From NCBI GenBank assembly GCA_963678485.1, contig OY782882.1, forward strand, positions 1,426,001-1,490,000: a stretch of DNA of 64,000 nt. Reading direction: 5' to 3'. The notes below the pieces were generated by a model. The model was not told the DNA's origin. It ran no database searches and saw only the letters and a list, made by a program, of their open reading frames with translations. Position numbers and translations under genes: made by a program. Shown piece after piece: positions 15,493-23,965 of this stretch; positions within the stretch are counted from its first letter, which is position 1; each line of letters opens with the position of its first letter. Source of the DNA: CALGYY01 sp963678485. GTDB lineage: Bacteria > Bacteroidota > Bacteroidia > Bacteroidales > CAIWKO01.

Positions 15493-16628
15493 TAATCTTC
15501 CTTTATCTTTATTTCAATGTTATTGGGCTGTATAAAAATAGGATTCGTCATATAAAAATCACCAGCACTTTTTGTATCTGCAGGTTTTAGTTTTTTTAGC
15601 AAATTATCTACCGTCTCCCATTCTACAAATTTAATATTGTAGGCTTTATTGGGAATCGAAATGATTTGAGAGTCGTCTGCCCTAAACGTATAAGCAGTAT
15701 TTCCAGTGAAAACGGAAGCAACCGCAACATTGCCTCCTGTAATTATCTCTGTTCCCTTAGTAATATTGAAAACGCCACTTTCAATAACATCAAAACTAGA
15801 TATTATGTATACATTTAATCCTTTAGGTAGTATTCCTAGTGCGTCAACGAGTTCTTTCTTTTTTTCAGGAGAGAGTGTCGCCAATAATGTCGACGTGCTA
15901 ATATTACTATTAAATGAATAATAGCTAATAAGCCAAGTTATTTTATATAAACTGGATGAAGTCATCGATGCCTCAATACTTCCGTAAATAGGAATTGATA
16001 ATTTCAATGCTGATACAAGTGATTTCTCAGTAATCGTGTTTTGCTCAAACGTTGATGGCTTATCAAATTGAATACGCCCTTCTTTTATTAGGTAATTATC
16101 AGTTATCACTAATTTATTACCTTCCATTTTCCCAAATACAAGGCTGCCAATTAAGGGAGAAATGTCAACCATTCTGTATAGCACGGTTGTTGAATCAAAT
16201 TTTAAATCTGTCCCAAGTTGCATAAGTCTTTGTTTGCCATCATTTACATCATACATTGTCAGGCCAGTCAAAGTTTGAACAAAATTAATTGGTCTCCTCG
16301 AATCAGGGATAACAAGAGGATCCAACGTGAAGTTGCTGTTCCCACCAGTTGGATAATACTTCATTTTAATATTCCCTCCTTTGTAACCTATCGTTGTATA
16401 TTCCTTGTCTGTTGAGGCCGGCTTTTTTTCCGGGTCTAAGAATCCTTTAGGAATCAATACAGACTCATTATGTTTAAGGCTCCCTTTTTTTGTATAACTT
16501 TCAACATTAACGGTTACATCATTAGAAATGTAGTTTTTAAATAAAATGGAGGTTTTTACGGAACTACAGCTAATGCAAACTAAAAGGGCTATTAGCAGCA
16601 TAATTGATAACCAATTATTAGTCTTCAT
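15492..16628 (-). CDS. Putative outer/inner membrane lipoprotein, function unknown
   Basis: A 378-residue protein starting at ATG 16628 (an upstream in-frame start at 16655 would precede the signal peptide with nine extra residues). The signal peptide ends in a Cys-rich lipobox region (LIALLVCISC), so it is probably lipid-anchored. The body is rich in beta strands and has no recognised motif; the KYYPTGGNSNFTLDPLVIPDSRRP and ALKLSIPIYGSIEASMTSSSLYKITWLISYYS segments may help to find homologues. It heads a two-gene unit with the frameshifted gene 15182-15492, and is transcribed toward the convergent SIR2-STAND gene. Confidence 0.55.
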   Translation of the reverse strand: MKTNNWLSIMLLIALLVCISCSSVKTSILFKNYISNDVTVNVESYTKKGSLKHNESVLIPKGFLDPEKKPASTDKEYTTIGYKGGNIKMKYYPTGGNSNFTLDPLVIPDSRRPINFVQTLTGLTMYDVNDGKQRLMQLGTDLKFDSTTVLYRMVDISPLIGSLVFGKMEGNKLVITDNYLIKEGRIQFDKPSTFEQNTITEKSLVSALKLSIPIYGSIEASMTSSSLYKITWLISYYSFNSNISTSTLLATLSPEKKKELVDALGILPKGLNVYIISSFDVIESGVFNITKGTEIITGGNVAVASVFTGNTAYTFRADDSQIISIPNKAYNIKFVEWETVDNLLKKLKPADTKSAGDFYMTNPIFIQPNNIEIKIKED

Positions 16629-17555
16629 GATCTTGGGTTTTAGGTGAATAATCAATACTTGTGATTTATGTTAAAATATGTTATATTATAAGAGTAATGT
16701 TATACAAATATATGATGTTTGTGAATGTATTCATTGCTCGTTATAAAAATTAACTTATGCGCCTTGTCTCTATTTGTAATCTATGAAAAAAATCCCAGAC
16801 CAATCATGATATCAATTACAACGAAAAAATTGTACGATCTACGAGCCGGCATGTCAAGTGGATATTATGATGCAGGTGCCGTAGTTAACTTGGATTCATG
16901 GAGAGTAAAACTATGCAATTCCAGAACCATAAAGCAGTCCACTGCTATAATGGCAATGAGATTATCAATATTCCCTGCTCAGTCGATGTCCAATTTTCAT
17001 TGAAGATGGATTTATCTCTCGTATGGGAAACATTAAAAAATTTTAATACTCTAGGATAAGTGCTTATTTCAGAAACGGTGACTGAGGTGAAATCCACGGT
17101 GGATATTTCAGGGTTGACTTCCGGTATTTATCCTCTTATGGTTGCTGATAACCCCAGACAAACGTTACGAGTAATACAAAAATAGGTCAACCCTCACCTC
17201 ATTCTAGTTATACTCTAATTCAGATATTTCTTGAGATGGATTTCAGAGAATGGGATGGATCCAATGTGAACCTGTCTTTAATATTCCATTTGGTCATATT
17301 ATCCGGCCACAGAATTTCAAAAAAAACCTTTTCTAAATTTTTAATGGTTCAGGAAGCCCATCTCCACAATCAGAAAGAAAAGAAACGCCGCAGCATCTTG
17401 TCTGAACTTCAAGGGGGCATCCTGCCTCCTGAATAGTGTCAGAAGGGCATAAACGATGCTTTTCTGGCACTTTCTTGGGATATGTGGCTAATTCCTAGGC
17501 ATACTCTTTTTTTTGCAATAGAGGTATTTAATTGGAATGTGGTGTCAGTCAGTAC
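16629..17555. other. Decayed 0.9-kb stretch
   Basis: No intact gene. Short frames on the plus strand lack family features. The only recognisable content is the T9SS sorting-domain remnant at 17060-17185. The stretch separates the lipoprotein unit from the replication/regulation cassette and looks like degraded coding DNA. Confidence 0.5.
17060..17185 (+). pseudogene. Remnant of a T9SS type A C-terminal sorting domain
   Basis: After an in-frame TAA, 41 codons read as the last third of a Por secretion sorting domain: STVDISGLTSGIYPLMV, then a short basic tail ending VIQK and a TAG at 17183-17185. The DISxLxxGIY pattern is diagnostic. The rest of the secreted protein is gone, so this is the 3' stump of a lost T9SS substrate gene inside the island. 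Confidence 0.6.
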
Positions 17556-18338
17556 TCATTTTACCCCAAAATACTTGCTCAGAATGGTGCTGTTGGTGGA
17601 TGAAATTAGCTGGTCAATTGCGTTCCGTGATTGCAATTCTATAATTATTAGTTCCATTGGAATGCGGTGCGAGAAACTATCTGATAAGGGTGAGTAATAA
17701 TTCATAAATGACTTGAACCACTCGATCAAATTTTCAGTGCCTAGACTTGGTATTTGTAATTGAAATTCACACTCAAAATCTTCATTGGTCGGTCTTTTTT
17801 TAACGATTTTTTCTTTGGTTTTTATCGTTTTTTCTTCCAGAATTACTTTAATTTTCTCTATTACCAATGGAGCAAGAGCATCTGACGGTGGGAAATCGTA
17901 TTTGAGATTGTGCATGACTTTTTCTCTTTCGGCCTCCTTCAAACAATTGTACACCATGATCCACTTGTAAATTATTTCGGAGTCAATACGATTATAAATC
18001 GTATCAAACTCGCCCCGCTTTGCTTTTTTAAAAATGAGGAGAATATCTTGGATTGACAAAGAAACCTCTTCCATTAAAACCATAGCTATTGATAATATTT
18101 GAGCTTCAGAGGGTCGGTTACTGATATTAAACTGCATACATTGAACTTGAATTATGGTCGCAAGAATTGCAATGACTTTTTTTTCTCCAAATTCAATTTT
18201 TAATTGCGAAATCGTTGGAAATTCTAAAATTTTGTCAATCGTGAGCTGGGTCTGGTATTTACTTATAATCACAATATTTATCTCGGCTATCTCTTGTAAT
18301 GTGCGTATTTTACCGGAGGAGTCCCTTTGGTTCTCCAT
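17556..18338 (-). CDS. Mobile-element protein with KRGEFDTIYNRID motif, possible replication/helicase-loader function
   Basis: About 260 residues if translation starts at ATG 18338 (MENQRDSSGK), which overlaps the preceding gene by 29 bases; the frame is open to 18431, but that start would overlap by 122. The core motif KKAKRGEFDTIYNRIDSEIIYKWI resembles a conserved element of Bacteroidota phage and plasmid proteins found beside primosome-like genes. No Walker motif is present. As the last gene of the coupled cassette from 19726 it probably works in replication of the element with its upstream partner. The function is inferred from context only. Confidence 0.6.
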   Translation of the reverse strand: MENQRDSSGKIRTLQEIAEINIVIISKYQTQLTIDKILEFPTISQLKIEFGEKKVIAILATIIQVQCMQFNISNRPSEAQILSIAMVLMEEVSLSIQDILLIFKKAKRGEFDTIYNRIDSEIIYKWIMVYNCLKEAEREKVMHNLKYDFPPSDALAPLVIEKIKVILEEKTIKTKEKIVKKRPTNEDFECEFQLQIPSLGTENLIEWFKSFMNYYSPLSDSFSHRIPMELIIIELQSRNAIDQLISSTNSTILSKYFGVK

Positions 18339-19074
18339 GTGGCTCTGCGAAGGCAATATCATTGAATTGAGCAATAAGATCGTTTCCTGCTTCTTGTTTT
18401 GAATAAGTTCGAGATTTTTCATTTTTTTCATTTTTTAATGGGTATAATCCATTATGGTTGTGTGTTATTGCTTGATCAACGAACTTTTGTGCCTCGGAAG
18501 GGACTTCATTGGAAACACGAAGTAGCTCGTCTATAAATTTTGTGAGGGTAAAATTAGAAAAGGGTATTTTTCTTAAATTGAGATATTCTTTCCAATCTTC
18601 AATGGGTTTTTCGAAACCAATTGGGATCTTTAATTCTTCTTCTTTATTTTCATTTTTTAAAGCATTATTGTTTATAGTGGAGGTCGGTTGTTGGTTTCGT
18701 GTTCCTTTCGATGTTTCTTTCGCTGGAGTTTGGTAATTCTTCGGGTCTTGATAATAGTCGTACTTACAGATAGTTATGAGCAATCCTCTTGTTGTTTTCT
18801 TTGTTTCAATCATCTCGTGTTTCCTAAGCCATTCAAGTGCAAATTCGCATTTACTTTTTGTGTAAGCCATTCTCCTATACCCTATAAACCAAACCAGTCC
18901 TGCAATTATATCGGCCAAGGAACGAACGCATTGACCACGTTTGATTCCCTGGCTGTCTTTATGGTTGGCATTAATTACAAGCCATGCCCAGATTTCTCTG
19001 ACGTGGGGTGGGGCATTGGCCAATTGCCAGTATTTGGCTGCCCTAGGGACAAGGCAATAACCTTCATCAATCAT
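18310..19074 (-). CDS. Replisome-organiser/DnaD-like N-terminal winged-helix protein
   Basis: A 254-residue protein. Residues about 1-110 follow the pattern of phage replication-initiation proteins (O/DnaD-like): AKYWQLANAPPHVREIWAWLVINANHKD, a RGQCVRSLADI segment, a helix-turn-helix around CEFALEWLRKHEMIET, and LLITICKYDYYQD. A Gln/Asn/Thr/Lys-rich linker then leads to a C-terminal helical region (EEWKEYLNLR-type, TLTKFIDELLRVS). Proteins of this type recruit the replicative helicase to an origin. Its start overlaps the stop of the upstream regulator as ATGA. Confidence 0.65.
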   Translation of the reverse strand: MIDEGYCLVPRAAKYWQLANAPPHVREIWAWLVINANHKDSQGIKRGQCVRSLADIIAGLVWFIGYRRMAYTKSKCEFALEWLRKHEMIETKKTTRGLLITICKYDYYQDPKNYQTPAKETSKGTRNQQPTSTINNNALKNENKEEELKIPIGFEKPIEDWKEYLNLRKIPFSNFTLTKFIDELLRVSNEVPSEAQKFVDQAITHNHNGLYPLKNEKNEKSRTYSKQEAGNDLIAQFNDIAFAEPHGEPKGLLR

Positions 19075-19391
19075 TCCTGCTCCTTTTCTTTAGCAATGTT
19101 GTTTTTCATTCCGGGTGATAGCCATACGTTTATTGCTTCCCGTTCATAGAAAATACCACCACTCGCACTTTTATGGAATGGTATTTTCCCTTCAGCCCTC
19201 CAACGGTCAATCGTGGACATGGCGTACTTCCTTCCTGTAAGTTCCAGGATGTATGGGATGATATCACCGTTCGTGAGGTATTTAGATTTGGATTCTTCCG
19301 GAAAAATTAATCCTTTCTGCGAAATAAAGTCGGCAATTACCCTGGTGATGGCTGCTGCCATTTCTGATGGTTGCGGTTTCTTTTCTTTCAT
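19071..19391 (-). CDS. Helix-turn-helix (excisionase-like) DNA-binding protein
   Basis: A 106-residue protein with a MerR/excisionase-type winged-helix-turn-helix at residues about 35-95: YLTNGDIIPYILELTGRKYA, then MSTIDRWRAEGKIPFHK, then a wing with GGIFYEREAINVWL. Excisionases and related regulators use this fold to bind att sites or operators. ATGA overlaps at both ends couple it to the HTH gene before it and the replication gene after it. A second related HTH protein lies immediately upstream. Confidence 0.65.
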   Translation of the reverse strand: MKEKKPQPSEMAAAITRVIADFISQKGLIFPEESKSKYLTNGDIIPYILELTGRKYAMSTIDRWRAEGKIPFHKSASGGIFYEREAINVWLSPGMKNNIAKEKEQE

Positions 19392-19726
19392 TTATCTCCT
19401 TTCTTCTTTTTCGAGAGGAAATTTTCTGCTTCCAATTCGATCTCTTCTTTTGATTTTCTATGGTTTTTGCTCAAGAAGTTGTCAAGATCAGTTATGTCGA
19501 AAATCACATCTTTTCCATTTGGCTTGTTGCTAGGAATGATTCTTTTCGATGAATACTGATACATTGTACTTTCTTTTCTCCCAATGTAAATGGAAGCGTC
19601 TTTCAAGGAGAAATAGCGTTTATTTGAATATGTGGTGCTTTTGTCTGGCCATGCTTTTTTAAGTGAGGCCAACTCTTGAATGAGATGCTGAATTACTTCA
19701 GCCATTTCTGTTTCCTTTTCTTTCAT
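19388..19726 (-). CDS. Helix-turn-helix (HTH_17/excisionase-like) DNA-binding protein
   Basis: A 112-residue protein: a charged N-terminal helix (residues 1-30), a central HTH (YFSLKDASIYIGRKESTMYQYSSKRIIP) and a wing ending DVIFDITDLDNFLSK, the classic layout of HTH_17 regulators that select Bacteroidota element att sites or promoters. The C-terminal tail is Lys-rich. It is the first gene of the coupled cassette, overlapping the next gene by ATGA. The tandem 9-bp repeats about 80 bases upstream are a plausible binding site for it. Confidence 0.7.
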   Translation of the reverse strand: MKEKETEMAEVIQHLIQELASLKKAWPDKSTTYSNKRYFSLKDASIYIGRKESTMYQYSSKRIIPSNKPNGKDVIFDITDLDNFLSKNHRKSKEEIELEAENFLSKKKKGDK

Positions 19727-19801
19727 TTGGCTTTTGTTTTTGAAAGCACAAAGAAAACGAGAAATAATTAGTTGATATTGAAATACTTGTGCAAATATTG
19801 A

Positions 19802-19819
19802 ACATAGTGCACATAGTGC
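19802..19819. repeat. Two tandem 9-bp repeats (ACATAGTGC), candidate operator
   Basis: ACATAGTGC occurs twice without a gap (19802-19810 and 19811-19819), each unit also forming half of a GTGCAC palindrome. The site lies in the 131-base space between the HTH cassette (start 19726) and the end of the gene at 19858, in the right place to be an operator for the HTH proteins. Confidence 0.45.
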
Positions 19820-19857
19820 ACAATGGGTGTCAAAAAAAAGGACGAAGGAAAATTATC

Positions 19858-20979
19858 TTAGAGTGTTTTAAGGGAAGGCGCTAATGTAATAAAGGGATAA
19901 AGGATTTTCGACCCACATTTAATCTTAGAGTTATAGTTTGGGGTAATGGTAACCCCAAAATTATTCATAGCGATTTTTGAAAGTTCTTTTGCTGTTACTT
20001 TTCTTTTAATGTTAAAATAACCCTTGACCCGTATAAATTTTAATAGGCCAATGAGGTAAGTTTGTGTTTTTTCAGCATTCCACATATGACTTTCTTCATC
20101 AATAAGGTTCTCAGCAATTAAGATGGAAATTAAATGTTTATAATCTGAAGGTTCGACAATATCTTCCAATCTTGTTATTTCAATAGCCTTTTCATTCTCA
20201 ATTATTGTGTTTTCTTCATTAGTCTTTCGCTTCATCACTTTTTCCTTTACCACAGAAGATCCACCTGTTTTCGAACCAGGTTTTTTTTGTTTATCAATAA
20301 GAAATTCAAGAAAATCCTCTTTTGCCCTTGTTTCGGCAAATTGGTGCAGCTCTTTTCCAGTGAAAATTGTCCCAATTGTTTCAAAACTAAATAAAACATC
20401 TTCTTCAAGATACTTTAAATAGGCTTCGGCAAATATTTTTTTATAGTTCTCATGTCCTTCGGGATTTTCAGCGTACTCCTTTGCCCAAATATCGGCAATA
20501 TCCTCGGCACTTACAGCGCCATCAGCCTTCATGTCATTAAAATTCAAATTAATTGTGGCTTCTTCTTCCACCCTTTTTTCAATTTCAGTAACAATAAGTT
20601 CCATTATTTGCATTGAATGAAGCCGCGTATAATCTTCTTGAAGAATTTCCTTGGTATGTAGCGCAACGGCTTTTTGAGGGTCGATTCCTTCAATGTGAAT
20701 CGAATTATCAAAAGAATTGTGAAGGTCAGAAAAGACACTATCATAAAAACCGAAAAGAATATCAAATAATCTTAAGATGTCTTTCTTGTTATACCCTCTT
20801 TGCTCAAGTCGTGTTTGAATCTCTTGAAAGCGCAGGAATGGCTTGTAGTTATATGAGAACGTCGTGTTGTCTATATTACGGGTTTTAGTAACTAAATTAT
20901 CTTCAAAATAATTAATGACCATGCCTCTCAGCCCATGAGATCCAGAATTTAAGTATATTTTTTTTGTTGGCAGCTTCAT
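19858..20979 (-). CDS. Hypothetical element protein adjacent to tRNA-Pro (373 aa)
   Basis: Unrecognised 373-residue protein; the ATG at 20979 is used (the frame opens with a TTG one codon upstream). The sequence is mostly helical and acidic (LRFQEIQTRLEQRGYNKKDILRLFDILFGFYDSVF near the N-terminus; a KPGSKTGGSS linker near residue 240). A C-terminal region (YLIGLLKFIRVKGYFNIKRKVTAKELSKIAMNNFGV) resembles the terminal helical domain of several Bacteroidota mobile-element proteins. It is the gene nearest the tRNA, where an integrase would often sit, but it has no recombinase signature. It has its own -7 box just upstream. Confidence 0.6.
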   Translation of the reverse strand: MKLPTKKIYLNSGSHGLRGMVINYFEDNLVTKTRNIDNTTFSYNYKPFLRFQEIQTRLEQRGYNKKDILRLFDILFGFYDSVFSDLHNSFDNSIHIEGIDPQKAVALHTKEILQEDYTRLHSMQIMELIVTEIEKRVEEEATINLNFNDMKADGAVSAEDIADIWAKEYAENPEGHENYKKIFAEAYLKYLEEDVLFSFETIGTIFTGKELHQFAETRAKEDFLEFLIDKQKKPGSKTGGSSVVKEKVMKRKTNEENTIIENEKAIEITRLEDIVEPSDYKHLISILIAENLIDEESHMWNAEKTQTYLIGLLKFIRVKGYFNIKRKVTAKELSKIAMNNFGVTITPNYNSKIKCGSKILYPFITLAPSLKTL

Positions 20980-20985
20980 CAATTA

Positions 20986-20993
20986 CAAAGATA
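20986..20993 (-). promoter_or_regulatory. Consensus -7 promoter box (TATCTTTG) for the 20979 gene
   Basis: On the minus strand TATCTTTG matches TAnnTTTG exactly and ends seven bases before the ATG at 20979. Transcription would start at or a few bases before the start codon, giving a leaderless or near-leaderless mRNA. No -33 TTTG is seen at the usual distance. Confidence 0.5.
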
Positions 20994-21080
20994 GATGAAT
21001 GTTCCTTATACTCGTATTTGCTGAAAGAAAAAGAGTGGCGAAAAAAATTCGAAGTTTTGTGCAAATTTTGTGCAAATGGC

Positions 21081-21113
21081 AAAAAAATAGGGTTCCAGAA
21101 ATTCCTGAAACCC
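21081..21113 (-). terminator. Intrinsic terminator downstream of tRNA-Pro
   Basis: On the minus strand a GGGTTTCAG / CTGGAACCC stem (21090-21113, one G-T pair) with a 6-base loop is followed by a run of seven T (21081-21087). It lies 14 bases beyond the 3' end of the tRNA-Pro gene. Confidence 0.75.
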
Positions 21114-21126
21114 TTGTCTTTCTAAG

Positions 21127-21200
21127 TCGGGGTGAGAAGACTCGAACTTCCGACCCCTTGCACCCCATGCAAGTACGCTAGCCAACTGCGCCACACCCCG
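21127..21200 (-). tRNA. tRNA-Pro (anticodon GGG)
   Basis: The minus strand folds into a full cloverleaf of 74 bases. The acceptor stem is CGGGGTG/CACCCCG with discriminator A, the D-arm is GCGC/GCGT, and the anticodon stem CTTGC/GCAAG encloses the loop ATGGGGT with anticodon GGG. The T-arm has the TTCGAGT loop. The CGGGGTG start is characteristic of bacterial tRNA-Pro. The 3' CCA is not encoded. The 3' end faces the accessory island, so the gene is a likely attachment site. Confidence 0.95.
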
Positions 21201-21414
21201 AATTATGGCGCAAAAATAGTGTTTTTTTGATTCAGAACAATGTTTTTTGTATGAAATATTAATAGAACGACGTGGATTACGCCTGTGCACAGATTTTACC
21301 GACCGCTATTAGAAAACCCATGACAATATTGCCTCTTCATGAGCAGTACTCGTTTTTAAGCACAAAAAAATCACACATATTATACTACGATTTATATTAA
21401 ATAGGTGAAAAACA

Positions 21415-21443
21415 TTTGCGCGTAAATTAATTCTCTATCTTTG
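21415..21443 (+). promoter_or_regulatory. Promoter (-33 TTTG / -7 TATCTTTG) of the ELWxxDGT-repeat gene
   Basis: TTTG at 21415-21418 and a perfect TAnnTTTG box (TATCTTTG) at 21436-21443 are separated by 17 bases, matching the Bacteroidota primary sigma factor consensus. The box lies 46 bases before the ATG at 21490. Confidence 0.7.
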
Positions 21444-21489
21444 TATTAACAGCAATCATGAGCTGTAATTAACCTAACCTTATCCAATT

Positions 21490-23139
21490 ATGAAAAAAAT
21501 TTTATGCATCGTAACCATGCTCCTGTCAATCGCGTCTGCGAGTCAGGCACAAGAACTCATCAAGGATATTGCTGGTGGGACAACTAGTAGTCATCCTAAA
21601 GATTTTATCAATCTTAACGACTCTGTGGCACTTTTCCGGGCGTACGACACCACGCATGGAACGGAGTTATGGAGAACCGACGGAACCACTATCGGCACTT
21701 ACATGATTAAAGACATCGACCCTGGACAAAATAACAGCTATCCAACCTTTATTGACACTATCAATGGCAAAATAGTTTTCTTTGCCAGAACTACAATTGC
21801 AGGAAACGAACTTTGGGTTACGGATGGAACTGAAGTTGGAACAACTATGTTAGCTGATATAGAAGCCGGATCGAATAGTACATTTCCATATGAATTAGTG
21901 ATTGGACATGCAAACAATAAAATCTTTGTTATCGCCGACAATTCACCCCAAGGCACAGAACTCTGCGCAACTGATGGGACTCCAGCTGGAACAGGTATCG
22001 TAAAAGATATTTGCCCGGGCGTTAATGATGGCTTGGGTAGTTACAGCCATATCGGTTGTGCAATGGGAAATAAAGTATATTTCGCATCCTTCGGCACTTC
22101 TGGTAGCGGTCGGGAACTATGGGCTTCTGATGGGACCAGCGCAGGAACCACTTCTGTATATACGCTATTCCTGAATTTCCCAACATATCTGTCAGATGTT
22201 GGAGGCGAAATAGTATTTTCGGTCTCTGCAGGAGCAACGGGGCAGGAACTTTGGGTCAGTAATGGAACCGGTGCAGGAACCATGCTTGCCAGCGGTGGAG
22301 ATATTTATGCCGGTGCGTCTAGTTCTTCACCAGATAATTTTGTTTCGAACGGACAAATGGCATATTTTACCGCTAATAATGGCACAACTGGTAATGAGTG
22401 GTACTACTATGCTGGCACAACCTTCTCTTGCACAGAAATCGTCCCCGGCAACAGTGGGCCTGCTATTGAAACCATATTTAATCCAAAGCCTGATAATTCT
22501 ATCAGTTATATGTACCTTTCTGCTAATGATTATATTCATGGCAATGAATTATTTTACATTAATCCATTTAATTTTCATGTTGGGCTTCTTAGAGATATTA
22601 ATCCTACAGGAAGCTCAGAACCTGATGATTTGACCTATTATGAATCGGGATATTCCTTCTTCACCGCTGATGATGGCGAACACGGCAGAGAACTCTGGAC
22701 AACAGACGGCACACCTTCAGGAACACGCCGGCTCACCGACATGATACCAGGGTATGGCTCCTCAGTTTTTTCTAACTCAGCATTGGTTAATGGAAAACTT
22801 GTATTTGCTGGAGATAACGGGTTTTATGGAACAGAACTCTTTGCAATCAATTTCTCCGCAGCCCTTGGTATTACTGATGATTTATCCTCGGTCAGTGAAA
22901 TAAATATTTACCCAAATCCTGTCATTGATAATTTCATTATCGACCTTCCGAAAGAGCCGGTTACCAATACTTCTATCACAATTTGGAATAATCTTGGACA
23001 AGAATGCCTGAGCATACCAATTATTGCAAAGCAAGGCAAACGTTTTACTATCGACGCTTCTTCTTTAAGTCCTGGCATTTATTCAGGAAGTATCATTACT
23101 GATCAAATCACTTACAGATTCAGACTAGTGAAAAACTAA
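21490..23139 (+). CDS. Secreted ELWxxDGTxxGT-repeat protein with T9SS type A sorting domain
   Basis: A 549-residue exported protein. Residues 1-20 form a signal peptide (MKKILCIVTMLLSIASASQA). The body is built of about eight repeats with the signature ELWxxDGTxxGT followed by xxDIxPG (ELWRTDGTTIGT, ELWVTDGTEVGT, ELWASDGTSAGT, ELWTTDGTPSGT), probably forming a beta-propeller. The last 80 residues are a T9SS type A domain (IYPNPVIDNFIIDL ... SLSPGIYSGSI ... RFRLVKN). It should be carried across the outer membrane by the Por system and be cell-surface or released. It has its own promoter and a strong terminator, so it is monocistronic. Confidence 0.9.
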   Translation: MKKILCIVTMLLSIASASQAQELIKDIAGGTTSSHPKDFINLNDSVALFRAYDTTHGTELWRTDGTTIGTYMIKDIDPGQNNSYPTFIDTINGKIVFFARTTIAGNELWVTDGTEVGTTMLADIEAGSNSTFPYELVIGHANNKIFVIADNSPQGTELCATDGTPAGTGIVKDICPGVNDGLGSYSHIGCAMGNKVYFASFGTSGSGRELWASDGTSAGTTSVYTLFLNFPTYLSDVGGEIVFSVSAGATGQELWVSNGTGAGTMLASGGDIYAGASSSSPDNFVSNGQMAYFTANNGTTGNEWYYYAGTTFSCTEIVPGNSGPAIETIFNPKPDNSISYMYLSANDYIHGNELFYINPFNFHVGLLRDINPTGSSEPDDLTYYESGYSFFTADDGEHGRELWTTDGTPSGTRRLTDMIPGYGSSVFSNSALVNGKLVFAGDNGFYGTELFAINFSAALGITDDLSSVSEINIYPNPVIDNFIIDLPKEPVTNTSITIWNNLGQECLSIPIIAKQGKRFTIDASSLSPGIYSGSIITDQITYRFRLVKN

Positions 23140-23216
23140 AATGGAAATACCTTTCATGACTCAAACATTAATCCCTTAATGATTTTTGGGGTTTACATGA
23201 AATGTATTATCTTCAC

Positions 23217-23278
23217 CTGCGAATAACCAAAGGACTGGCTGAAACTCATGCTTACCTTTGCTTATTCGCAGTTTTTTT
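23217..23278 (+). terminator. Intrinsic terminator after the ELWxxDGT-repeat gene
   Basis: A 17-position stem, CTGCGAATAAcCAAAGG (23217-23233) against CCTTTGcTTATTCGCAG (23255-23271) with a single C-C mismatch, has a 21-base loop and is followed by seven T. Confidence 0.85.
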
Positions 23279-23397
23279 GCGTCTAATTTTTATGACAAAA
23301 TAATTGCATACTATACTTGAAATACCATATTAAGCTCTTACTTAAATATAGATAAACCTACAAAAACACTCATCGTAATTTTTTAAAGGTTAAACTC

Positions 23398-23946
23398 ATG
23401 AATTCATTTTATAAGGTCGCCGGTATCGTTAGAATCATCTTTATTGAATTGATGATCCTGATATTTTTTATCGGTTTTATCTCGAATCTGGCAAAAGATA
23501 TCGAAGAAAACACCGTGAGTTCCGACCTTTCATATCTTATCTCTACTGGAATCATCGGGACATTGTGCATGCTTTGGCTCATATGGACCATGCTCAAACC
23601 ACGCGTCACCACAGAATCCGGATCAACAAATATTCTGACTCGATACCAATTCAAAGATTTCTGTTCTACCCACCCCTCCTACGTATTTATCGATGTATTT
23701 ATCATCCTCTGGGCCTTTGCCTTCAACGAATTCGAAAGTACAAATACCTTTGAACTCTGTCGAAAATATGCGACCTTTTCTGTTGGCATCTTTATCCCTG
23801 TATTGAGGCTCTTTCTATGGTACGTCATCGGATTGAAATATAAGAAGGAATTCTCCAAAGGGGCTTGGAAACCGATTATGTGGTTCTATATTATTCTTAG
23901 CCCCTTTGTGATCTTGTATTTCATCTCAACCTGGCTTAATGCTTAA
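23398..23946 (+). CDS. Integral membrane protein with about five TM helices, function unknown
   Basis: A 182-residue protein with predicted membrane helices around residues 10-30, 46-66, 94-110, 124-146 and 158-180. The loops are short; a conserved-looking segment LTRYQFKDFCSTHPSY lies between helices 2 and 3. No family is recognised. It ends at 23946, 19 bases before the ATG of the beta-helix gene, so the two may be co-transcribed. Confidence 0.6.
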   Translation: MNSFYKVAGIVRIIFIELMILIFFIGFISNLAKDIEENTVSSDLSYLISTGIIGTLCMLWLIWTMLKPRVTTESGSTNILTRYQFKDFCSTHPSYVFIDVFIILWAFAFNEFESTNTFELCRKYATFSVGIFIPVLRLFLWYVIGLKYKKEFSKGAWKPIMWFYIILSPFVILYFISTWLNA

Positions 23947-23965
23947 TAATCTCAAGTCTGTTAAA

